The position numbers were made by a program, and so were the translations under genes. From contig JAGPYM010000007.1 in NCBI GenBank assembly GCA_020736575.1, forward strand, positions 1 to 64,000: a DNA stretch of 64,000 bases, in the 5' to 3' direction. The DNA is from Thelonectria olida (Eukaryota; Ascomycota; Sordariomycetes; Hypocreales; Nectriaceae). Numbering within the stretch: the stretch's first letter is position 1; each line of letters starts with the position of its first letter. The notes under the pieces are model-generated. The model was not told the DNA's origin, did no database searches, and saw only the letters and a program-made list of their open reading frames with translations. Shown piece by piece: positions 1 to 10,529 of the stretch.

Positions 1-345
1 AATAAATAAAATAAATAAAATAAATAAAATAAATAAAATAAATAAATAAATAAAATAAATAAAAAAAAAATAAATAAAAATAAATAAAATAAATAAAATA
101 AATAAAATAAATAAAATAAATAAAATAAATAAAATAAATAAAATAAATAAAATAAATAAAAATAAATAAAATAAATAAAATAAATAAAAATAAATAAATA
201 AAATAAATAAAAAAATAAAATAAATAAATAAATAAAATAAATAAAATAAATAAAATAAATAAAATAAATAAAATAAATAAAATAAATAAAATAAATAAAA
301 TAAATAAAAATAAATAAAATAAATAAAATAAATAAAATATATTAT
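1..345. repeat. A/T minisatellite, unit AAATAAAAT
   Basis: A nearly pure A/T tract built from a 9-nt unit (AAATAAAAT), with occasional slips to 4-nt, 5-nt or longer A-run variants. It starts at the window edge, so its true length is unknown. It ends in a mixed A/T segment at about 336-360. There are no G or C bases until about 346. I see no coding capacity; it looks like a simple tandem repeat rather than a mobile element. Confidence 0.95.
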
Positions 346-1130
346 GTATTTATTTTTTTTAATAATACAACGTTCTAAAGCCAATTCAATCAATCCAATT
401 CCCAGCAGCCAGGACGGGCTGAGACTCACTCAGCATCCAATCCATTGCGGCTGAATACCGATCCTTTGGGCATTCAACAATCAATTGTGTCTGAGATTAG
501 CATGAACGATGGATCGCCCTATCACATTCCTTCCACCGCGAAACACTCCCTGCGCATTCTCGCGGGTACGGGTTCAGCTCCGTAATAGTGGACTCGCCGA
601 CCAGACGTGGAATGCTATCGCACCTACGAATACCTAGTGACAACTTCGAAGCCTTTTCACGCGTGACGTTCCTCGGATGCACCACGTTACCGGGCCACTA
701 GCAGACTTCCCAAGCCCGATAGAGCTCATATCCCTGCGAAGATCATGAGAAGGTATGACTTAACGCCGAGGACCAGGATAACCGAGATGGCCCGATTTGA
801 CAGCTAAGACAGTCTCGAGATCTGCAGCCTCAGATCCGCAGACTGTTTGCCCTCACAACTTGTCTCACCACCAAATCCACTCATGACGGGGTTACAGACG
901 CCTGTCCATTCCCTTTGGCCATGTCTCTACGACTTCCATGTGTGATTCTCGTGGTTGACGCTGACCGTTGACGTGTAACGCAAGCCAACGCCTTCCGACG
1001 TGACTGAGGCTTGACGACACGAGACAAGTATAAAACCCAGCGCATGTCTATAAGACACGGAGGCAGGTATCCAGTGTCCTGTACCGGCAGTCTTTTTTTT
1101 ATCGCCGTTTTCTCCTTCTTGCGCGCTACA
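346..1130. other. gene-free stretch upstream of the TmpL-like gene
   Basis: This holds the 5' flank of the gene starting at 1131. Short open frames on both strands show no family resemblance. No RNA gene or repeat was seen after the A/T minisatellite ends. Confidence 0.6.
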
Positions 1131-4100
1131 ATGACTGAGATACGTGGCATCCCTCGCCATCAACTCGGACATGGCCAAGTCCTTGACACTCCTTTCCCGA
1201 CCGTGACAGCGGCCTTTTACCACTATGCCACATGCTTCCCAGAAAATGTTGCCGTTTACGACCTGTCTGGGCCCCCAAGAGAGCTGACGTACCGCAAACT
1301 CGCCGAGCGGGCTCAGCGACTCGCACAAGAACTCCGTCGCCGGGGCGTCATGCCCGGGCAGCGGGTTCCCTTAGTGGTCAAACGGAGCTTGGAGATGATT
1401 GTGGGCATCTGGGCAATCCTGTCATGCGGTGCGCAGTACGTCCCTCTCGATGGAGGGATTGTCCCCGAGGACACAATACGCCGCGTCTTGACTGAAACGC
1501 AAGGTCATGTCGTTCTCTGTTTATCTTCTACTAAGCACCGTATCATGGATCTTCAGACCGACCGCACAATCATCCTGATCAACGAATTCGGATCACAGGA
1601 AACAGGAGTGACTGGACCTGAATATGTTAACCATTCGACGCCTGACGGAGGTTGCTACGTGATATACACATCAGGTTAGCTGACTTCTTACAATTCTTTG
1701 TTGTAACATCTTCACTAACACTCAGTTGTAATAGGGACAACTGGACAACCCAAAGGAGTGGACATTACACACAAGAATGTCACGAATCTTGTGTGTCTGC
1801 CCCCTGGTAATTTGGGAATCGCTCCAGGTACACACGTTGGGGCATTGCTGAACATCAGCTTTGATATGGGTATGTCTGTAGTCTGGAGACGGATGAACTG
1901 AAGGCTGACATCTGATACAGCGGCTTGGGAGATCTTTGCATGCCTCTGCAACGGAGGAACATTGATAATTCGAGGCTCAAATTGGGAAGAAGCTCTGCAG
2001 GATGTGAGTCCCCTATCCATTGGCTGGTGTAATATATTGCTAAAGTGTTGCTGATAGGTTCACGTGCTCATCTGCACGCCGACGATTCTATCCAAGTATC
2101 ATCCTGCAGATTATCCAGCCATCAGAACTGTAGCAACAGCTGGTGAGCCAACGACTCAAAGGTAAGGAGTTAGAGCCATATGTATCCGCGTCCTGCTAAC
2201 CATCCAAGCCTTGCCGACCTGTGGGCTCGCCATGCTACATACTGGAACTGCTGCGGGCCAACCGAGACGACCATTGTCAACACGATGCAAAAACACGTTG
2301 TTGGAGACCAGCTTTCTATCGGCAAGCCAACGCCCAACAACAAGGTCTACATTCTGGACCGAGACGGCGACCCAGTCCCCATAGGCAGACCTGGAGTCAT
2401 GTGGGCAGGGGGACTTGGTGTATCTCGAGGTTACATTGGTCTTGAAGACAAGACTGCTGAGAAGTACCTACATGATCCATTCTCTGAAGATGGGTAAGAC
2501 AGGATGGTAGACGTTGTGAGCATTGACTGACAAGCTGCATCAGGTCGGAAATGTACAACACCGGCGACATCGGGCGGTGGCGACCTGATGGCTCCATCGA
2601 AATCCTCGGTCGAGTGGATGATCAAGTCAAAGTCAAGGTACTTCATGTGCTCTCTGTGGCTCGCATCCTCTACACATGCTGGGCACGGAACTGACACAAG
2701 CAACAGGGGTTTCGCGTAGAGCTGGACGGCGTGACGGCATCGTTGGCCTCGGCTCAAGGCGTGTTTCGGGCCGCCGCCGTGTTGATCAACGGTGAGATCC
2801 ATGGCTTCGTGTGTCCCTTGGACTGCGATGTTGCCGCCATCACTCAACACGTGCAGAAACAGCAGCCATATTATGCCGTGCCCACACACACTCACGTCAT
2901 GGACGAGCTGCCGGCCACGGCGAATGGCAAGATTAACAAGCACGAACTCCGGGCGGTGGCTGTAGCAACGACCAATGTTCACAATCTCCCGATTCCTGCC
3001 CAACCGAGAAACGTACAACTCAACGTCGAGCTCAAGGCACAGTCTTCCATGTCGACCCTGTCAACCTTAACTGAAAAGGTCGACCTCGCCCAAGAGCTTC
3101 CCGAGAAACATCATTTGCGGCCACTCAGAGGTCTGAGACATCGCGTCTTCATTGTTTACCGAACCCTCTTCAGTCTGGTTGGAATGATGAACATCGCTGC
3201 ACTGACATGTGTCGTTGCCCTAAACATCAACTCCCGATGGTTTGGAACCATCACTGCAATGAACCTCGCTATGGCAGTGCTTGTGAGGCAAGACACCGTC
3301 ATAAACAGCCTCTATAATATCACTTGCTCCGTACCCAAGGGGCTTCCCCTATGGATTCGAGCCCGCTTCGCTAAGATCTACCATCTTGGTGGAGTGCATT
3401 CCGCAGCAGGTGTTTGTGCCACAACATGGCTCGTTGCCTCGACAATTCGCGGAGTAATCTGCGTTAAGGTGATTTGTCAAGGGCACCAAAGGAGTTCATT
3501 AGCAACACAAGTCATCTCATGGCTCCTCTGCGGACTCCTCTGCGTCATGGTCGGTTCTGCGTGGCCTTCTTTCCGGAAGCAACACCACGACCTCTTTGAG
3601 CGCTCTCACCGTTTCGCCGGATGGACTGCTCTTGGTCTTTTCTGGGTGCGAACTGTGTTGGCCATCAATGACACCCGTCAGGACGAGCTCAGTATTGGAC
3701 TTGCAATCATCCGCAACCCGGACTTCTGGCTGCTGGTTGTAGCTACCTGCAGCATTGCCTCCTCGTGGTTCTTCCTCCGGAAAGTCAATGTACATGCCGA
3801 GGTCCTCTCCGATCACGTGGTTCGACTGCATTTTGACTATACCGTGCCAGTCAATGGTAGCTTCACACGCATTTCGCGGCGGCCCCTGCTAGAGTGGCAC
3901 TCATTTGCAACGATTCCCTCTCCCGAGGAAACCGATCGCTCCAAAGGATACTCTCTGGTCGTGTCCAATGCTGGCGACTGGACCCGCGACTGCATCAAGA
4001 ATCCTCCTACCAAGTTGTGGGTTCGAGGCGTCCCAACCTGCGGCGTGATGCGCATTGCAACTCTCTTCAACCGTCTCGTTGTCATTGCTACAGGATCTGG

Positions 4101-4410
4101 CATTGGACCGCTTCTTGGCCATATCGACCGGCCGTCTTGCCCTACTCAGCTCATCTGGTCGACGTCCAGGCCAGAGGAGGCGTTTGGCAGCAAAATGGTG
4201 GGTGTCATCCGAGAGAAGATTCCCGGAGCAATCATTCATGACACCAAACTCCATGGACGACCGGACCTTGTGAAAATGGGCTTCGCCATGGCTCAGACCT
4301 TTGACGCCGAAGCCGTCATCGTGATCGCCAACGAGAAGATCACCAAGAAAATCGTCTACGGCCTCGAGACACGTGGGGTTCGTGCCTTCGGCGCCATTTG
4401 GGATAGTTAA
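1131..4410 (+). CDS. tmpL: TmpL-like adenylation domain / ferric reductase-like membrane fusion
   Basis: Seven exons (1131-1674, 1735-1869, 1921-2003, 2058-2161, 2209-2493, 2544-2637, 2707-4410) join in frame to 982 residues. The N-terminal half is an AMP-binding adenylation domain: [12 protein letters not shown] (about 179-190, spanning intron 1), CCGPTET (about 303), YNTGD (about 388), [16 protein letters not shown] (about 404) and ANGKINK (about 488). No phosphopantetheine carrier motif follows. Residues about 560-770 hold several hydrophobic helices. The C-terminal third resembles the FAD/NAD(P)-binding half of ferric reductases and NADPH oxidases, with HSFAT (FAD-type motif) and GSGIGPLL (nucleotide loop, about 877). 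This order and length match TmpL of Alternaria brassicicola and Aspergillus fumigatus, a membrane protein needed for redox homeostasis and virulence. The start is the first ATG giving the conserved adenylation N-terminus; an in-frame upstream ATG at 1011 is less likely. The adenylated substrate is unknown. Confidence 0.85.
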
Positions 4411-4805
4411 TTCCTCACATCACCGTCCCTCATTCCTCATCTCTTTTGTCTCCATTCCCGCCCGTTTCAGTCGATGGTGGTGTCGCTATATTTCATTTGT
4501 CTTTAGAGGAAGTAATTATGGGAAAAGTTGGTTGCCTTGGGTCACATCCCGTCGTTTACTCAATCAGCAATGCAAATTCATAGATCAGGTCTTTAGATAA
4601 TCTTATAGAATAGAAGTTAATGACGTCATTTCGATTTATCTGATTTAATTGATTAGTGGATGGATGTTCGTGAACAAACTGCATTTAGAGACTTATGCAA
4701 TAAAGCCATAAAGACCAGTGAACGGGGCAAATCGGTATCTGGCACTAGTCTCAGCACCTTGAAGCCCAAACTTTGTCCAATTCGGATCAATCACAACAAA
4801 ATAAA
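4411..4805. other. gene-free spacer
   Basis: This is the 3' flank of the TmpL-like gene and 5' flank of the hydrolase gene. It is A/T-richer than its neighbours, and no gene or repeat was recognised. Confidence 0.6.
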
Positions 4806-5993
4806 ATGTTCACTCTTCGACGTGCAGGTACAACAATTCCTCTTGCCGCCCGACAGGGCATTCGGGTACCAGTCGCGGCGGCCAGATTTTATTCCCAATC
4901 AGTGCGGCCATTGGCGTATGATTTACATGAGCCGACAAAGCCCCGGACCGACAAGCAAAAGTCACCTATCCTCTTCCTCCACGGAGTCTTTGGATCTAAG
5001 AAGAACAACAGGGCCATGAGCAAGTCAGTAAAGTCATCCGCTATTTGCCGACTCACAAGGCTAACATAGAATCACAGGGCTTTGGCTCGGGATCTAGGAA
5101 GATACGTGTACGCCTTGGTGAGGCCCATCTAGCCAATCGCGTCTAAAGACTCACAGCAGGACTCAACGGCAACGCATAGGATCTCCGAAATCATGGCGAA
5201 TCACCGCATGACCCTCGTCACGACTACGCCGCCATGGCTGAAGATGTAGCAGACTTCATCGAGGGCCATGGCCTCACTGAAACAACTCTCATCGGTCACT
5301 CAATGTAAGTTCCCAAACTTGCCAGGTGGCTGACTCAAATGGATTGACCCAATGCAGGGGTGCCAAGACTGCCATGACACTGGCGCTGCGGTCCCCCGAT
5401 CTCATCACTGACATCGTGGCCGTGGACAATGCTCCCGTGGATGCGATCCTGAGCGGTGACTTTGGTGGCTACATCCGCGGCATGAAGCAGATCCAGGATG
5501 CCAACCTTACTCGCCAAAGTGAAGCCGACGCTATCCTCTCTAAGTACGAAGAGGTACGATGAAGCTCAGTACTGTGAGAGGTCCTCATTAATTCTTTTAT
5601 CTAGTCCCTCCCTATCAGACAATTCCTTCTCCAAAACCTCCACCGACCAGCAGGCGAAAAGGCGCAAAAGTTCAGAATTCCCCTTGATATTATCGGCCGC
5701 TCGTTGCATAAACTCGGAGACTTTCCTTACAAAGACCCTGACGAGGTCCGGTTTGAGAAGCCTGCTCTCTTCGTGCGGGGAACGAAGAGCAAGTATGTCC
5801 CAGATGAGCTGCTCCCTCTCATCGGACAGTTCTTTCCTCGCTTCCGCCTCATTGACATTGATGCCGGCCATTGGCTCATATCGGAGCAGCCCGATACCTT
5901 CCGAAGAGGTAAGTGTTGCGTCTCTTGGTTTAAAGGTGCCGAATGCTAATTTGTGACACAGCGGTCGTTGAGTTTCTTCAGAAGCCTGAATAG
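4806..5993 (+). CDS. mitochondrial-type alpha/beta hydrolase (ABHD11/IMO32/EAT1 family)
   Basis: Six exons (4806-5023, 5078-5117, 5180-5304, 5358-5553, 5605-5908, 5962-5993) give 304 residues. The N-terminus is rich in Arg and Ala with no acidic residue in its first 30 positions, consistent with a mitochondrial presequence. The hydrolase core shows the oxyanion region FLHGVFGSK, then DLRNHGES, the nucleophile elbow GHSMGAKTA (Ser catalytic), NAPVD, and the terminal catalytic His in DAGHW. This pattern is that of ABHD11 and yeast Imo32, a family that also includes the Eat1 ethanol acetyltransferases. The substrate cannot be decided from sequence, so hydrolase versus acyltransferase stays open. 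Exon 2 is only 40 nt. The gene lies 395 bp downstream of the TmpL-like gene on the same strand. Confidence 0.88.
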
Positions 5994-6521
5994 ACTGTAG
6001 GACAGCAAGGGTCCACGAAGAAGTTGGCTTGTATCACCGCCCCTAATATCATAGGCTTGGGTACAAGTGTACTATTAGTATCAATAGAATCAATAGACGA
6101 GGACACATGTGGAACAGTGTGTTTCCAAGTGACTAATAAAAGATTGAAACCATACAGGCACATCACAACAGATCTCATGGCCCCCATGACCCACAGCTGT
6201 GTAATATTTTTGTGCTCCCATCTCGGTGGCAAGACGAGTGGGCAATTAAGAGCCCTCGACATGCAACAGGCTACGTTAGGAAAGAATTGGACATGCAGAT
6301 GGGGTCTCTGCCGCATCACGGCTTACACGAGAACTTCACAGTGGCATCATAACTCCATTTCATGAATTTGACCGATCGTTTTGCCATTCAAAGGAACATG
6401 ACCCAATCCCCTAGCCGCCTTTGTGATGCTACGCCATTTGCGATGACCGAAACAATGCCAGGGATGAGTTTATTAGCCGCGAGGCCCTATGCCTTCCCCG
6501 CGCCATCCAGCCAGTGCCTTT
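5994..6521. other. gene-free spacer between convergent genes
   Basis: It separates the 3' end of the hydrolase gene from the 3' end of the ribosomal protein gene. Small open frames on both strands have no recognisable content; I see only untranslated or terminator sequence. Confidence 0.6.
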
Positions 6522-7563
6522 TTAAACCTCCTCAAGAACAACCTCCTTGAACTCCCGCTCGACCTTCTGGCCCTGGTCATCCGTACCCGACTCGCCGTGG
6601 AGAGCCATCAAAGCTCCGAGGTCGAACTTGGGCTGCTTCAACAGCTTGACCTTGCGGATGTGGACCTGAGCACATATCGTCAGTATGCACATCGAGAGAT
6701 TTCTGGGACACTATTGCCAAATATCCTTGGGGCAAACTCACGTTCTGGAGAGGGTAGATACCCTGAGTGGACTTCTCAATCTCGCGTCCAATGACCTCAG
6801 GGATGAGCTTGGAGGTGAGCTGAGTGAGGGTGCAGCTGGAAGCCTCACGCTGGATGATGTCGGTCATCTTGCGTCGGATGGCACGAATCTGCGACGAAGC
6901 GGCGTAGGTGGTCTTCTTGATCTGGTTGGGGCGTCGCTTGGTGAAGGCAATGGCGAAGAGGCGGATGAGGTAGTCGTCGGTGGTCTTGACGGTGACGTTG
7001 GCCTCAATGAGGGTCTGCCACTTTCGCACGAGGGATCGGAGCTTGTCCGAAGTGAAGTCGAGACCGTGGAAGGCCGTCAGGCAGTTCTTGCCCTGGACCT
7101 CGTCGATGCGGAGGCGGACCTTGCGGAATGAGTGGTCCTCATCCTTCTGGAGATCGGCGAGGGAGACCTCGACGATGCGGCCCTTGAGGGCATCGTTGGC
7201 GTTCTTGAGACCAGTGGTTCGGTTCACCAGGGTCTTGCCGACACTGCAAAAAGAATTCGGTCAACCAAAATTATTCCCAAGTTTTCGATTGTGTCGAATC
7301 GCATCGCAAACTCACTCTCGGACGTTGAAAGGGTTAGGAGCCTGGAATAATAGAGTCAGAAACGATATCCTGGAGTGTGCGCTTCGCGTTGTGAAGAAAA
7401 CCACCTACCTTGATCGAGTACCAGTCCTTGCGGGAGAAGGGGTCCACGGTCTTCTTCTTGAGGCCCTTCTTGCCCTTGGAGAGTCTCTTGTTCCTGTGGC
7501 GCGCGTGAGCATGATATCCTTTGATCGTAGACGTCGTCGTGATGCTCACTTTCCAACCGCCAT
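6522..7563 (-). CDS. RPS1: 40S ribosomal protein eS1 (S3a)
   Basis: Structural component of the small ribosomal subunit. The first exon is only 14 nt (7563-7550, MAVGK with the last Lys split). It is followed by exon 7493-7409 ([24 protein letters not shown] region), then APNPFNVR from 7341, then the long exon with [18 protein letters not shown] final exon encodes the basic segment [16 protein letters not shown] and an acidic tail ending EEV. Codons split cleanly at every junction examined. The product is about 256 residues, the usual size for fungal eS1. A short first exon of a few codons followed by an intron is typical of ribosomal protein genes. The gene faces the hydrolase gene tail to tail. 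Confidence 0.95.
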
Positions 7564-8527
7564 GTTTGCTGGCTTTTCTGTGAACCGTTGGAGGAGAGGG
7601 TGCTGGCTGAAGATTGAGTGGAGGGGCGAAATAAAATCAATTCTTGTGTGCACCAGCTTAGGTCTAAGCGAAGCAGACAAAAGTGCGGCCCAAGTTTTTT
7701 CCGGTATTAGTGTGCGATGTGGATGAGCCCCAAGACGCACGTGATGGCACTCGCCACGTCAAATGCACAATTAAGAAGTTCGCGAGGACACTAGCCATAT
7801 TTGGAGTGGCTCAGCTTCCCATAACGGGCCATGATTTTTTCTGCCTGCAATGTTGGCTGCTGTCGTTTGTGGGTCATAGATCTTGATATGACATGTTGAC
7901 GGACAGTTTCTACGTCGCAATCACCAAGTGAACGGGGATTCTTGAGATGTGTCATTCACTCATTCATTTCCCGGACTACTTCGGGTCTTTTGTGATATTG
8001 AAGAGACGATTGTCAGTCTTCCTACTTCGACCCATTTCACCATCATCTCTCGGTTGAGCTGAGATTTCCAGAAAGACGGTGTCTGGACCACCATTGCCGG
8101 TCTTCTAACAAGACTGGCCTGTTTGCGCTGCTTTTTGGATATTCTGACCCATCCACTATGAGAAGAGGTATGATACATCTCTCCTCGTCCGTCGTGTGTA
8201 GTGTGGATTTCTCCATCTGCTTTTCCCAACCCATGACCCCTTCACCGGTTTTCACAGCTGAGGCAATCAACACGCCCCTTCAGGGTTCCATTGAACCCAC
8301 GGCACATATAGAATGTTGGTGTTTACTCGTCGACGTGAGTGAAATTGGCGCGCTTATCTAGGGATTGATGGCTTTCCAGCCATGCTCCCCAAAGGAACCG
8401 CCAATGCAAAGTATGAAACTTCGCCGGAGCTTTTGCCAAAGCGACTGACTGAATGAATTTCTTCCGTCATGTCGCCTCAGTCGACCTCTCTGTCGAGGCT
8501 GTCCACCTCCCCCGCCCTGCCCTCTCT
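7564..8527. other. gene-free stretch upstream of RPS1
   Basis: This contains the promoter side of RPS1 (minus strand) and the 3' flank of the weak ORF at 8528-9013. Short frames of 60-90 codons on both strands have no familiar motifs. No RNA gene was recognised. Confidence 0.55.
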
Positions 8528-9013
8528 TCAGTCATCTGTGTCCTTGTCGAGGTCTTGCTTGTCCCGGTTCCAGTCATCAAAACTCGGGAAGCTGAAGTAA
8601 TACCCTTGTCTATGGTCAGCTGAGTGTGTTGAATAGATAGTCAAGAGCAAAGACGGACCCGAGGGCGAATCAACCAGGACAACTTCTTGACAGCTGGTGG
8701 GTGAAGACTCGGTGCTCGAACTGCATATCACGATGGCCTCCACTTGGTGAGCGATGGGCTCGGGGGCAGAGGAGTGTTCGATGTGATTAGGTGGTGGAGA
8801 GTAAATGGCGACGCGGCTAAGGATATCCGTTGCTTTCTGAGGCGAGCTGGAGCTGGCGAGCGATCCTCTGATTGCATTCGAAGTAGTGATGGAAGGCTCG
8901 GTGGCACTGGACCTCAAGAGCCTGGGCCGTTGCCTTGATGTGGTGTGTGAGGACGAGTCACGTCGGTGATGGGTCCTCACCGCATTGCGGGTTTCCCGGG
9001 AGAAGGAAGCCAT
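8528..9013 (-). CDS. hypothetical Ser-rich small protein (weak)
   Basis: A 161-codon frame opens with MASFSRETRNAV and is rich in Ser, Thr, Pro and Arg. It ends with an aromatic and acidic tail (FSFPSFDDWNRD, then Asp/Lys). I do not recognise a domain, signal peptide or membrane segment. A candidate GT-AG intron with a CTGAC branch-like site lies near 8599-8657 and is a multiple of three, so the protein could be about 19 residues shorter. The low-complexity body looks disordered. It may be a lineage-specific gene or a chance open frame; the non-random C-terminus is the main reason to list it. Confidence 0.35.
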   Translation of the reverse strand: MASFSRETRNAVRTHHRRDSSSHTTSRQRPRLLRSSATEPSITTSNAIRGSLASSSSPQKATDILSRVAIYSPPPNHIEHSSAPEPIAHQVEAIVICSSSTESSPTSCQEVVLVDSPSGPSLLLTIYSTHSADHRQGYYFSFPSFDDWNRDKQDLDKDTDD

Positions 9014-10529
9014 GTCTTGGTGATGGTAACGCCTATACTTCGAAGAGGAGTCTTAGGTGGGTAAGCAGACGGATCGGTAAATCAATGGGTGAAGGCCTCG
9101 TGCACGGGAAGCATAGGCTTTGAGCATTCGCCTAGGGGAGCCGATCAGCATCGAAGAGAAAGACGCGTGCTGAAGATGATGAAGCTGATGGTGATGGTAA
9201 TGAAGACGCGGAAGGCTGCAAGTAGCAGAAGTAGTAGTAGTAGTAGTAGTCGTCGTCAGTGGCCGGAGGATGCCCCCCATATCAACCTCGGCGGCAACGG
9301 AACGACACGGCGGTCATGGATGACCCATCACGCAACGACGGCCCCCAGCACGGCTGCGGTGGCCTACCTGCTCGCCACTTGTCGGCTCATCGATGCATTG
9401 GGTGCCAATATGTGTCTCTTGGTGTATGGCCCGTCATCCCTGGCCTTGGGCGCGCCGGGGCCCGGAGGCTGCACGCGGACTATCCGTGCATGTGCATGCG
9501 GGGATTCTCCAGCCGGCGAGGCCACTCAGCGATGGCCAGACAGGTACCCCGTCAGCCAAAGGTCGGTAAGGGAAAGCCAACGAGGCGACCGTCGCATTGC
9601 TACCCAACCTAAGGCTCAGAAATGCTTAGATAGAGTCGCATGGATGGATGGACGTGGATGGATGGAGGGTCGGACAACGGCAACTAGCACGGATATGGAA
9701 CTGGAGAGGGAGAGAAAGCAGCGAACAAAGACTTCAAGAGCCAGGTTCTGTACCTATTCGTACTCGAGAGGGGCCAGGCACGCTGCTCCTGGGACTCGTC
9801 AGCATTTGCCATGCCCGTTTTTTTCTGGTCCGACCACCACCTGGGCCATCCTGCAGCTTTGATCTTGTCTCGGCCTCACGGACCTCACCCTACACCTACC
9901 TACACCCATTCGTACAGTCCACCACATCAAGGACTATTTCCCTCATGGAAACGCCCGAGACGACCGACTTCTCTCTCGCCAATCCCCCAATCATCCCATT
10001 ACGAGAAATACCTACAGCAGTAACAACAATAACAACAACAAATCATGCAACACAAACTAAAACTGGACAAAGTAGGTAGGTCGGTTGTCAAGTTGCAGCG
10101 TGGGGGGAGCAGCCCCAAGTCTACTGTGTACGCTATCCAAATGATCTTCGTCCCTCCATCTTGGCTTTGTGTAACACCGTTGGTTATCCTTCGACGTCGC
10201 CACTGCTACAGCTACCCTGCTCTTGTCTCTCCTCAACTCTCCATCCTCCAACCCTTTGATCCTGTACATACATACAGCTACAACACTGCACTGCACACAC
10301 CCATCCCCCAACACCCACTCAACATTCTGATAGTGGCCCGTTGTGACTGTGCCATCGTATGAAGACTGATCAGTCAAGCCAACCTGGATGCCTATCCCAC
10401 TTTGCAGCCTGCCCACTGCTGACGCATCCCGCCAACACCCACGCCAACTTGCCTCGCTGGCTCGGTTTTAGTGGTCGAAACTACCATCGCAATCAGCTAT
10501 GCGCCATAATCAGCTCGTCTCACTTGGAC
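9014..10529. other. gene-free stretch with simple repeats
   Basis: It includes a (GTA)n trinucleotide run at about 9231-9250, GGAT-type repeats near 9640-9665 and a C-rich stretch with ACCTACCT motifs near 9890-9910. An open frame covers about 9089-9862 on the plus strand, but its composition follows the repeats and shows no domain. I see no supported gene. Confidence 0.55.
9231..9250. repeat. (GTA)n microsatellite
   Basis: About seven GTA units, followed by CGT units. Simple repeat in intergenic DNA. Confidence 0.9.

Noticed and set aside
1131..4410. A secondary-metabolite NRPS cluster
   Set aside because: No condensation or carrier domain, no tailoring enzymes nearby; the domain order fits TmpL instead.
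9089..9862. A 257-codon plus-strand open frame
   Set aside because: It runs through trinucleotide and GGAT repeats, has no domain and no clear exon partners; its composition follows the repeats.
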